Assembly (NCBI RefSeq): GCF_024753135.1
Contig: NZ_JANUGP010000037.1
Location: 1 to 61,464 of the forward strand
Source: Streptomyces pyxinicus
Lineage (GTDB): Bacteria > Actinomycetota > Actinomycetes > Streptomycetales > Streptomycetaceae
DNA length: 61,464 nt
Direction: 5' to 3'
Positions 31,536-39,500 of the stretch are shown one piece after another. Made by a program: the position numbers and the translations under genes. Each line of letters begins with the position of its first letter. Positions within the stretch are counted from its first letter, which is position 1. The notes beneath the pieces are model-generated. The model saw only the letters and a program-made list of their open reading frames with translations. It searched no databases and had not been told where the DNA came from.

Positions 31536-31850
31536 GGGTTCCACCCGGTTTGCTTGAGTCGATCGCTTCACGTCAAAGACGCTAACGCCTGCCACTGACA
31601 ATGCGCCCCGACGCAGGCTCGGCCTGTGGACAACCGGGGGGCTTAGTCGTACGAATCGGGCGAAAACTCCCCGCCGAGTGCCGCGCCTGAGCCTCCATCT
31701 GAATGGATGTTCGATTTTTGTGTCAAGCGCACCACGCGGTACTCCCGGGGGCGCACGACAGGTGCCGTCGGCCGGACGACACCCCGCCGGGGCGCTCCGG
31801 GCTCTCCTTCGGCGTGACCCTGATCGCGATCACCTGGGTCACGTCGCCGG
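31536..31850. promoter_or_regulatory. recA upstream region
   Basis: This 315-base gap between the AI-2E-family gene and recA contains the recA promoter and SOS box (31697-31726) and an untranslated leader of about 155 bases. No other gene is supported in it. Confidence 0.7.
31697..31726 (-). promoter_or_regulatory. recA SOS promoter with LexA box
   Basis: On the minus strand, TTGACA (31721-31726, exact consensus -35) and TCAGAT (31697-31702, -10) are 18 bases apart. The sequence GAACATCCATTC (31701-31712) lies in the spacer and overlaps the -10, and matches the SOS box I remember for Streptomyces recA. LexA bound there would block RNA polymerase, so recA-recX should be induced by DNA damage. 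Confidence 0.85.
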
Positions 31851-33092
31851 CTACGAGGACTCCTCCGCGCCGGCCCGCTCCGTGCGCAGCCGCCGCAGCC
31901 GGGTGAGCAGGCCGGGGCTCGGGGCCCTGCTGCGGTGGCCGTGCACGCGGGGGTCGTCGGTGACGGCGTACCGCTTCACGTACGCCCCGAGGAAGGCCTG
32001 GAGCGTGGCCACCGCGGGGATGGCGATCAGCGCGCCGACGGCGCCCAGCAGGGCGGTGCCCGCGATGACCGAGCCGAAGGCGACCGCCGGGTGGATGTCC
32101 ACCGTCCTGGCGGTCAGCTTGGGCTGGAGCATGTAGTTCTCGAACTGCTGGTAGACCACGACGAAGCCCAGCACCCACACCGCGTACCAGGGGTTCACCG
32201 TGAACGCGATCAGCATCGGCAGCGCGCCCGCGAGGTAGGTCCCGATGGTGGGGATGAACTGCGAGACCAGCCCCACCCAGACACCGAGCACGGGCGCGTA
32301 CGGCACCCCGAGGGCCTCCAGCAGGATGTAGTGCGCGATGCCGGAGATGAGCGCCATGAGACCGCGCGAGTAGAGGTAGCCGCCCGTCTTGTCGACGGCG
32401 ATCTCCCAGGCGCGCAGCACCTCGGCCTGGCGTGCGGGCGGCAGGACGGAGCACAGCGCACGGCGCAGCCGGGGGCCGTCGGCGGCGAAGTAGAACGAGA
32501 ACAGCCCGACCGTCAGCAGCTGGAACAGGCCGCCGAGCACCTGGGCGGAGACGTCGAGGACACCGGCCGCGCTGTTCTGCGCGTACTTGCGCAGCCAGTC
32601 GGAGTGCAGCAGGCCCTCCTGGACGTCCACCCGTCTGAGTTCGGTGTGGAAGGTCTCGTTGATCCAGTTGATCAGCGAGTCAAGATACTGCGGGAAACCC
32701 TCGATCATCTTGATGATCTGGCCGGCGAGCATGGAGCCGAGCAGGGCGACGAAGCCGGCGACGACGACCGTCAGCCCGAGGAAGACCAGGAAGGTGGCGA
32801 GCCCCCGGCGCATGCCACGGGCGGCCATCCGGCTGACCGCGGGCTCTATCGCGAGCGCCAGGAAGAACGCGATCAACACGTTGATCAACAGTGCGGTGAG
32901 CTGGTGGAAGGCCCAGCTGCCGAGCTGGAACGCGGCGACCAGCGCGAGCGCGAGCACCATGGCGCGCGGCAGCCAGCGCGGCATCCGGGCCGGAAGGACG
33001 GCGCCGGGGGCCGGGGGGTCGTCGGGCGGCGTCGTCCCGGTCGGTGCCGTGTGCCCGATGGGCGGCTGGATGTCCTCGTCAGTGGGTGCCAC
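31851..33092 (-). CDS. AI-2E family transporter-like membrane protein
   Basis: A 413-residue polytopic protein of the AI-2E exporter (PerM/YdiK) family. It has about eight hydrophobic segments, two at the N-terminus (MVLALALVAAFQLGSWAF, LLINVLIAFFLALAIEPAV), a soluble loop with EGFPQYLDSLINWI, and the conserved C-terminal core FIPTIGTYLAGALPMLIAF and YMLQPKLTARTVDIHP. A basic cytoplasmic tail ends the protein. I take GTG at 33092 as the start, but in-frame starts upstream to 33161 exist and the ribosome-binding sites are weak. The substrate is not known; autoinducer-2 export should not be assumed. It is upstream of recA in the same direction. Confidence 0.85.
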   Translation of the reverse strand: MAPTDEDIQPPIGHTAPTGTTPPDDPPAPGAVLPARMPRWLPRAMVLALALVAAFQLGSWAFHQLTALLINVLIAFFLALAIEPAVSRMAARGMRRGLATFLVFLGLTVVVAGFVALLGSMLAGQIIKMIEGFPQYLDSLINWINETFHTELRRVDVQEGLLHSDWLRKYAQNSAAGVLDVSAQVLGGLFQLLTVGLFSFYFAADGPRLRRALCSVLPPARQAEVLRAWEIAVDKTGGYLYSRGLMALISGIAHYILLEALGVPYAPVLGVWVGLVSQFIPTIGTYLAGALPMLIAFTVNPWYAVWVLGFVVVYQQFENYMLQPKLTARTVDIHPAVAFGSVIAGTALLGAVGALIAIPAVATLQAFLGAYVKRYAVTDDPRVHGHRSRAPSPGLLTRLRRLRTERAGAEESS

Positions 33093-33184
33093 GGGCCCAG
33101 TGTCGCCGACCGCGCGGGTAACGAGCACCCACCGCCGATCTTCGTGACAGATCGGTGCCATACCGCCGCGTCAACGTTGCCTGA

Positions 33185-33379
33185 TCAGCGCCTCTCCCCT
33201 GGCACGTCCATGACCGCGCAGACCGCGCGCCACACGTCCTTGGCGTCCCAGCCCGCGTCCAGCGCCTCGTTCACCGTGCGCCCGCCCAGCTCCGTCATGA
33301 CGTGATCGCGCGCGAACGTGTCGGCGTACCCCGGACCGAAGTGTTCCGCCATCCGCTGCCAGAAGACCGTCAACCGCAT
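33185..33379 (-). CDS. DUF3046 family protein
   Basis: A 64-residue soluble protein with LTVFWQRMAEHFGPGYAD near the start and GWDAKDVWRAVCAVMDVPG at the end, the pattern of the DUF3046 family, which is restricted to actinobacteria and often coded near recA. ATG is at 33379. It is the first gene of a leftward set with the AI-2E-family gene, recA and recX. Function is unknown; four aromatic residues near the N-terminus and the WRAVCAVMD helix suggest a small helical binding module. Confidence 0.88.
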   Translation of the reverse strand: MRLTVFWQRMAEHFGPGYADTFARDHVMTELGGRTVNEALDAGWDAKDVWRAVCAVMDVPGERR

Positions 33380-33459
33380 GAAACCAGTATCCCGCCCCTA
33401 CGGGTGGGCCCCGGCCGGGACCGCTCGCCGAGACCGCTTTGCGCCCTACGGTCTGACGC

Positions 33460-34404
33460 ATGGCCGAATCAGGAGCTTCCGCACTCCCCCCTGCGCGCCC
33501 GGCGCGCTCCCCGCTCTACCGCGCCGAACAGTTCGTGTGGCTGACCGCGCGGGTACTGGAGCAGCGCCTCTTCGCGTACCACTTCCTGCACGGCGCCCCG
33601 GACCCGGTGGAGACGGCGCTGGACGCCTACCGCAACGAGGACGGCGGCTACGGGCACGCGCTGGAGCCCGATCTGCGCGGCCCCGTCAGCCAGCCCCTGC
33701 ACACCGCCCGCGCGCTGGGCGTCCTCGACGCCGTCGGGCGCTGCGGCGGGCAGCGGGTGGAGCGCGTGTGCCGGTATCTGACCACCGTCTCCACGGCGGA
33801 CGGCGCGCTGCCCTCGGTCGTCCCCGGTCAGGGCGGGTATCCGACGGCGCCCTTCGTGCCGGTGGTGGACGACCCGCCCAGCGATCTGCTGGCCACCGGA
33901 CCTATCGTGGGGCTCTTGCACCGCAACGAGGTCTGGCACGCCTGGCTGTTCCGGGCGACCGACTTCTGCTGGCAGGCCGTGGAGTCGCTGGAGAAGTCCC
34001 ACCCCTACGAGGTGGAGGCCGCCGTGGCCTTCCTGGACTCGGTGCCGGACCGCCCGCGCGCGGAGGCCGCCGCCGACCGGCTCGGCCGCCTGGTGCGCGA
34101 GCAGCGGCTCGCGGCACTGGACCCGGCCCGGCTCGACGCCTGGCCCGTCGCGCCCGGCTACGCCCCCGGTGAGCACCACTTCCCGCACGACTTCGCCCGG
34201 CACCCGCACTCGCTCGCGCGCGCGTGGTTCACGGACGCGGAGATGACCCGCTCACTGGACCACCTGGCCGCCGAGCAGCGCGAGGACGGCGGGTGGCCGA
34301 TCCGCTGGCGGCGGTGGGCGCCGGCCGCCGCTCTGGAGGCACGCCCCGCGGTGACCATCGCGGCACTGCGCACCCTGCGGGCGTACGGCCGCTACGTGGG
34401 CTGA
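33460..34404 (+). CDS. Alpha/alpha-toroid (prenyltransferase-like) protein
   Basis: A 314-residue soluble protein with repeats characteristic of terpenoid cyclase/prenyltransferase toroids: NEDGGYGHALEPDLRGPVSQPLHTARAL near residue 58 (key part EDGGYGHAL), a second inner-helix turn near 120, and the C-terminal EQREDGGWPIRWRRWAP followed by TIAALRTLRAYGRY. The DGG(Y/W) turns are typical of the QW-like motifs. The squalene-cyclase DxDD acid motif is missing, so enzymatic activity is doubtful. ATG at 33460 faces the DUF3046 gene across 80 bases. It converges with azlD. Confidence 0.78.
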   Translation: MAESGASALPPARPARSPLYRAEQFVWLTARVLEQRLFAYHFLHGAPDPVETALDAYRNEDGGYGHALEPDLRGPVSQPLHTARALGVLDAVGRCGGQRVERVCRYLTTVSTADGALPSVVPGQGGYPTAPFVPVVDDPPSDLLATGPIVGLLHRNEVWHAWLFRATDFCWQAVESLEKSHPYEVEAAVAFLDSVPDRPRAEAAADRLGRLVREQRLAALDPARLDAWPVAPGYAPGEHHFPHDFARHPHSLARAWFTDAEMTRSLDHLAAEQREDGGWPIRWRRWAPAAALEARPAVTIAALRTLRAYGRYVG

Positions 34405-34415
34405 GCCGGCCCCTC

Positions 34416-34724
34416 TCACCCCCCGAGGGCCCGCACCCCGGCCGTCACCAGCACGGCCGCCGCGACGACCAGCAGGAACGGCGCGCGCAGGATCAGCGCC
34501 ACGGCGGCGGCGCCGAGCCCGGCGGCCCGCGCGTCCAGCACGAGCGCGTGGCCGTCGGCGAACGTCTGCTGGGCCGTGAGCGCGGCCAGGAGGGCGACCG
34601 GGAGCAGAGCGGCGAGCCGCCGTACGAACGGCCGCTCCATGGCTCCCGCGGGCACGAGCAGCCCGGCGAGCTTGACGGCGTAACAGCCGAGGACGGTCAG
34701 ACCGACCGCGATCCACGTGTTCAC
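34416..34724 (-). CDS. azlD: Branched-chain amino acid exporter small subunit
   Basis: A 102-residue AzlD protein with four hydrophobic helices (WIAVGLTVLGCYAVKLAGLL, LAALLPVALLAALTA, GLGAAAVALILRA, FLLVVAAAVLVTAGV). It pairs with AzlC to export branched-chain amino acids or analogues. The GTG start at 34724 overlaps the azlC stop by four bases, so translation is coupled. Confidence 0.93.
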   Translation of the reverse strand: MNTWIAVGLTVLGCYAVKLAGLLVPAGAMERPFVRRLAALLPVALLAALTAQQTFADGHALVLDARAAGLGAAAVALILRAPFLLVVAAAVLVTAGVRALGG

Positions 34725-35494
34725 CGGTCCTCCCCCGATCCCTTCGAGTGCTCCGGCGCGTCCGTGGCCGTCGGCCCGGTACGACGGCCGCGCCGGCCCT
34801 CGGCGAGCAGCGCGAGCGGTGCCGCGAGCGCCGCCACCAGGACGGGCACGCCGGCCGGCAGGACGGGCAGCGCGGCGAGACCGAGCAGGACCGCGAGGCC
34901 GGCGACCGCGCGTTCGGTGGCCGTCGTGAGCATCGGCGCGAGCAGGGCCAGGAACACGGCGGGCCCGGCGGCGTCCAGGCCCCACGCGCGCGTGTCGCCG
35001 ATGGCCTTGGCGCCCAGCGCGCCGAGCAGTGTGGTGAGGTTCCACAGCAGGTACAGGCTGAGCCCGGTGACGGTGAAGCCGATGCGGGCGGTGCGCCGGG
35101 TGGGCTGGGCGAGAGTGACCGCGGTGGTCTCGTCGATCACCCACTGGGCGGCGAAGGGCCGCACCGCGCGCGGGAGGGCGAGCACCTGCGACAGCCGCAG
35201 TCCGTAGAACGCGTTGCGCACGCCCAGGAAGAAGGCACCGGCGGCGGCCGTGTACGGGTTGCCGCCGGCGGCGAGGGCGCCGACCAGGGCGAACTGTGAG
35301 GCGCCGGTGAACACCAGGAGGCTGAGCGCGCAGGTCTGGAGCAGGCCCAGTCCGCTGCCGGCCGAGGTCACGCCGAAGGCGAAGCCCGAGAGGCCGACGG
35401 CGACGCCGACCCCCAGGGCGTCCCGTACGACGGCCGCGTCCGGTTTGTCCGTGCTGTCGGGGGTCGTGTCCGTGAGTGCTGTCTGCTGTGCCAC
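34721..35494 (-). CDS. azlC: Branched-chain amino acid exporter large subunit
   Basis: A 257-residue AzlC protein. After a 25-residue hydrophilic start it has GVGVAVGLSGFAFGVTSAGSGL, LVFTGASQFALVGAL, the conserved FFLGVRNAFYGLRLS and WVIDETTAVT, then three C-terminal helices and a basic tail. The start is the GTG at 35494. The frame is open for another 650 codons upstream over the AraC gene, but this is antisense/shadow coding. AzlC and AzlD are regulated, probably, by the AraC-family protein coded just upstream. Confidence 0.93.
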   Translation of the reverse strand: MAQQTALTDTTPDSTDKPDAAVVRDALGVGVAVGLSGFAFGVTSAGSGLGLLQTCALSLLVFTGASQFALVGALAAGGNPYTAAAGAFFLGVRNAFYGLRLSQVLALPRAVRPFAAQWVIDETTAVTLAQPTRRTARIGFTVTGLSLYLLWNLTTLLGALGAKAIGDTRAWGLDAAGPAVFLALLAPMLTTATERAVAGLAVLLGLAALPVLPAGVPVLVAALAAPLALLAEGRRGRRTGPTATDAPEHSKGSGEDR

Positions 35495-35517
35495 GCGAAG
35501 GACGGTACGGGCCGATG

Positions 35518-36429
35518 TCAGCGCGGGTCTTGTACGTTCTTGCGCTCCCGCTGGTAGGCGCCCGGGGGCACACCGACGATCCGCGTGAAGTGCCGGTTGA
35601 GGTGGGGCTGGTCGGTGAAGCCGACGGCGACGGCCGCTTCGGCGGGGGCGGTGCCCGCGTCCAGCAGGTGCCGCGCGCGGCGCACCCGGACGTCGGTCAG
35701 CCAGGTGTGCGGCGGCATGCCGTAGGCGTCGCGGAACGCGCGCAGCAGCGCGAAGGGGCTGGTCCCGAGGTCGGTGGCGAGGGCTTCCAGGGTCGGCGGC
35801 GCGGCGATCCGCTCTTCCAGCACCGCACGCGCGCGGGCGGCGATCCGGGCTCCGGCCGTCCGGGGCCGCCGCTGCGGCAGCGGTCCGCCGTTCAGCCGCA
35901 GCAGCCTGGTCACGGCGACCCTGAGCAGGGTGTCGGCGGCCAGCGCGTTGCCCTCGTCGGCGGCCCGGAGCACCTGGTGGACCAGGCGGACGGTGTAGGG
36001 GTCGTCGAGGACCGGGCTTGCGAAGCCGGGGGTGCCGCGGACGGCAGTGGTCTCGGCGGCTATGGCGGCGACCACCTCGGGCGAGGGGTAGAGCGCGCCG
36101 TACAGCCAGCCCTCCGGCACGCCCGCCCGCCCGGTGTGCGGGGTGTCCGGGTTGATCAGGGCCAGGGCGCCCGCGCCGACGGAGACGTCCGACCCGCGGT
36201 GGTGGAAGACCTCCACGCCGTCGGTGAGGGCCGCGATGACGAAGTGCTCGTGGGTGTGCCGGACGAACGCCTTGCGCACGTACCGGGCCCGCAGCAGGTC
36301 GACACCGGGCAGTTCCGCGTACCGCCAGTGCCGTGCCCGCTCCACCGTCCGGTCCGCGCCCTGGCGGTTCGCGTCCGGCCGGTCCTCGCCCCGTCCCGCT
36401 GCGCCCGCCACACGCCCATTCTCCGCCAA
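35518..36429 (-). CDS. AraC-family transcriptional regulator
   Basis: A 303-residue regulator with an N-terminal AraC-binding cupin (FVRHTHEHFVIAALTDGVEVFHHRG, LALINPDTPHTGRAG) and a C-terminal double helix-turn-helix (PTLEALATDLGTSPFALLRAFRDAYG; EAAVAVGFTDQPHLNRHFTRIVGVPPGAYQRER, key part VGFTDQPHLNRHF). Such AraC proteins commonly control azlCD, which begins 23 bases after its stop in the same direction; the effector is probably a hydrophobic amino acid. ATG at 36429 lies 111 bases from the divergent lhr gene. Confidence 0.92.
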   Translation of the reverse strand: MAENGRVAGAAGRGEDRPDANRQGADRTVERARHWRYAELPGVDLLRARYVRKAFVRHTHEHFVIAALTDGVEVFHHRGSDVSVGAGALALINPDTPHTGRAGVPEGWLYGALYPSPEVVAAIAAETTAVRGTPGFASPVLDDPYTVRLVHQVLRAADEGNALAADTLLRVAVTRLLRLNGGPLPQRRPRTAGARIAARARAVLEERIAAPPTLEALATDLGTSPFALLRAFRDAYGMPPHTWLTDVRVRRARHLLDAGTAPAEAAVAVGFTDQPHLNRHFTRIVGVPPGAYQRERKNVQDPR

Positions 36430-36539
36430 GCAGGCGGCAAGCAGCCGCCGAGCAGCCGCCCGGCACCTGCCCGGCAGCCCGCCGCACGGCGTTCGCCCAG
36501 GTCAGCGCGATTGTCAGTGGCCGGGTGCAGGATGGACGC

Positions 36540-39500
36540 ATGGTCAGCTCCGCACATCGAGCCCTCGACGGCTTCTCGCCCGCGACCCGCGGCTGGTTCA
36601 CGGGGGCGTTCTCCGCGCCCACCGCGGCCCAGGCGGGCGCGTGGCAGGCCATCCAGCAGGGCTCGGACGTGCTGGTGGTGGCCCCGACCGGCTCCGGCAA
36701 GACGCTGGCCGCGTTCCTCGCCGCCCTCGACCAGCTGGCCGCGGCCCCGCCCCCGGCGGACCCGAAGAAGCGCTGCCGGGTGCTGTACGTGTCGCCGCTG
36801 AAGGCGCTCGCCGTCGATGTCGAGCGCAACCTCCGCAGCCCGCTGACCGGCATCCGCCAGGAGTCCGTGCGCCGCGGCCTGCCCGAGCCGGAGATTCGGG
36901 TCGGCATCCGCTCGGGCGACACCCCGCCCGCCGAGCGGCGCGCCCTGTCCACCCGGCCGCCGGACATCCTCATCACCACCCCCGAGTCGCTGTTCCTGAT
37001 GCTGACCTCGGCCACCCGCGACGCGCTCACGGGCGTGGAGACGGTGATCCTGGACGAGGTGCACGCGGTGGCGGGCACCAAGCGCGGCGCGCATCTCGCG
37101 CTGACCCTGGAGCGGCTGGACGAACTGCTGCCGAAGCCGGCCCGCCGGATCGGTCTGTCCGCGACCGTGCGCCCGGTGGACGAGATCGGCCGGTACCTGT
37201 CGCCGCGCCGCAAGGTGGAGATCGTCCAGCCGGAGTCCGGCAAGGAGTTCGACCTGTCGGTGGTCGTCCCGGTGCAGGACATGGGCGAGCTGGGCGGCTC
37301 CCCGGCGACGGAGGCCGCCGAGGGTGGGGAGCGGCCCTCGATCTGGCCGCACGTGGAGGAGCGGATCACCGACCTGGTCCAGTCCCACCGCTCCACGATC
37401 GTGTTCGCCAACTCCCGCCGCCTGGCGGAGCGGCTGTGCAACCGTCTCAACGAGATCGCCTACGAGCGCGCGACCGGCGAGTCCCTGGACGAGCACCACG
37501 CCCCGGCCGAGCTGATGGGCGGTTCCGGCGCCGCCGCGGGCGCGCCCCCGGTGATCGCCCGCGCGCACCACGGCTCGGTCTCCAAGGAGCAGCGCGCCCT
37601 GGTGGAGGAGGACCTGAAGGCGGGGCGGCTGCCCGCCGTGGTCGCCACCTCCAGCCTGGAGCTGGGCATCGACATGGGCGCCGTGGACCTGGTGGTCCAG
37701 GTCGAGTCCCCGCCGTCGGTGGCCTCTGGACTCCAGCGGGTGGGCCGCGCGGGACACCAGGTGGGCGCCGTCTCCACCGGGGTGGTCTTCCCGAAGTACC
37801 GGGGCGACCTGGTGCAGGCGGCCGTGGTCACCGAGCGGATGCGCACGGGCTCGATCGAGTCCCTGCGGGTGCCCGCGAACCCGCTGGACGTGCTCGCGCA
37901 GCAGGTGGTCGCCATGACCGCGCTCGACACCTGGCAGTACGACGACCTGCTCACCGTGGTCCGCCGGGCGGCCCCCTTCGCCTCGCTGCCCGAGTCGGCG
38001 TTCACGGCGGTCCTCGACATGCTCGCGGGCCGCTACCCGTCCGACGCGTTCGCCGAGCTGCGCCCGCGCGTGGTGTGGGACCGCGTGACCGGCACCGTCA
38101 CCGGCCGCCCGGGCGCCCAGCGGCTCGCCGTCACCTCCGGCGGCACGATCCCCGACCGGGGCCTGTTCGGGGTCTTCCTCGCCGGCAGCGACCCGAAGAA
38201 GGGCGGTGGCCGGGTCGGCGAGCTGGACGAGGAGATGGTCTACGAGTCCCGCGTGGGCGACGTGTTCACGCTGGGCACGAGTTCCTGGCGCATCGAGGAC
38301 ATCACCCGGGACCGGGTGCTGGTCTCCCCCGCGCCGGGCGTGCCGGGCCGGCTGCCGTTCTGGAAGGGTGACCAACTCGGCCGCCCCCTCGAACTGGGCC
38401 GCGCGGTGGGCGCCTTCCTGCGCGAGGTCGGTTCGCTGCCCCAGGACGACGCCCGGCTCCGGCTGCTCGCCGCGGGCCTGGACGCGTGGGCCGCGGACAA
38501 CGTGCTGGCGTACCTGGACGAACAGCGCGAGGCCTGCGGCCACATTCCGGACGACCGCACGATCGTGGTGGAGCGCTTCCGGGACGAGCTGGGCGACTGG
38601 CGGGTCGTCGTCCACTCCCCCTTCGGCGCCCAGGTCCACGCCCCGTGGGCGCTCGCCCTGGGCGCCCGACTGTCCGAGCGGTACGGCATGGACGCGCAGG
38701 TCATGCACGCCGACGACGGCATCGTGCTGCGCCTGCCCGACGCCGATCTCATGGGCCTCGACCTCCTCGACCAGCAGCCCGCGCGGACCGGCACCGAATA
38801 CGACGGCGAACAGGCCCCGGTGGGCGCGGCGGACGTCGTCTTCGACAAGGGCGAGGTCGACCAGGTCGTCACCGACCAGGTCGGCGGCTCCGCCCTGTTC
38901 GCCTCCCGGTTCCGCGAGTGCGCCGCCCGGGCCCTGCTGCTGCCCCGCCGCAGCCCCGGCAAGCGCACCCCGCTGTGGCAGCAGCGCCAGCGGGCGGCCC
39001 AACTGCTCCAGGTGGCGAGCGAGTTCGGCTCCTTCCCGATCGTGCTGGAAGCGGTCCGCGAGTGCCTCCAGGACGTCTTCGACGTGCCCGGCCTGGTCGA
39101 GCTGATGGGTGACGTCGAGTCCCGCAAGGTGCGGCTGGTCGAGGTCACCACCCCCGAGCCGTCCCCCTTCGCCCGCTCCCTGCTGTTCGGGTACGTCGCC
39201 CAGTTCCTGTACGAGGGCGACTCCCCGCTCGCCGAGCGCCGGGCCGCCGCGCTCTCCCTGGACTCCCGGCTGCTGGCCGAGCTGCTGGGCCAGGCGGAGC
39301 TGCGCGAGCTGCTCGACGCCGACGTGCTGACCGACCTGGAGCGCGAGCTGCAGTGGCTCGCCGACGACCGCCGGGTCAAGGACGTGGAGGGAACCGCCGA
39401 TGTCCTGCGCGTCCTCGGTCCGCTCACCGACGCCGAACTGCTCGCGCGCGGCGCGGATCCGCACTGGGCGCGGGAGCTGGCCGGCGCCCGCCGGGCCATC

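Noticed and set aside
34721..37450. A 909-codon minus-strand frame that would fuse azlC to an upstream protein
   Set aside because: AzlC similarity begins at the GTG at 35494. The upstream part overlaps the AraC gene and lhr in other frames and has no family features.
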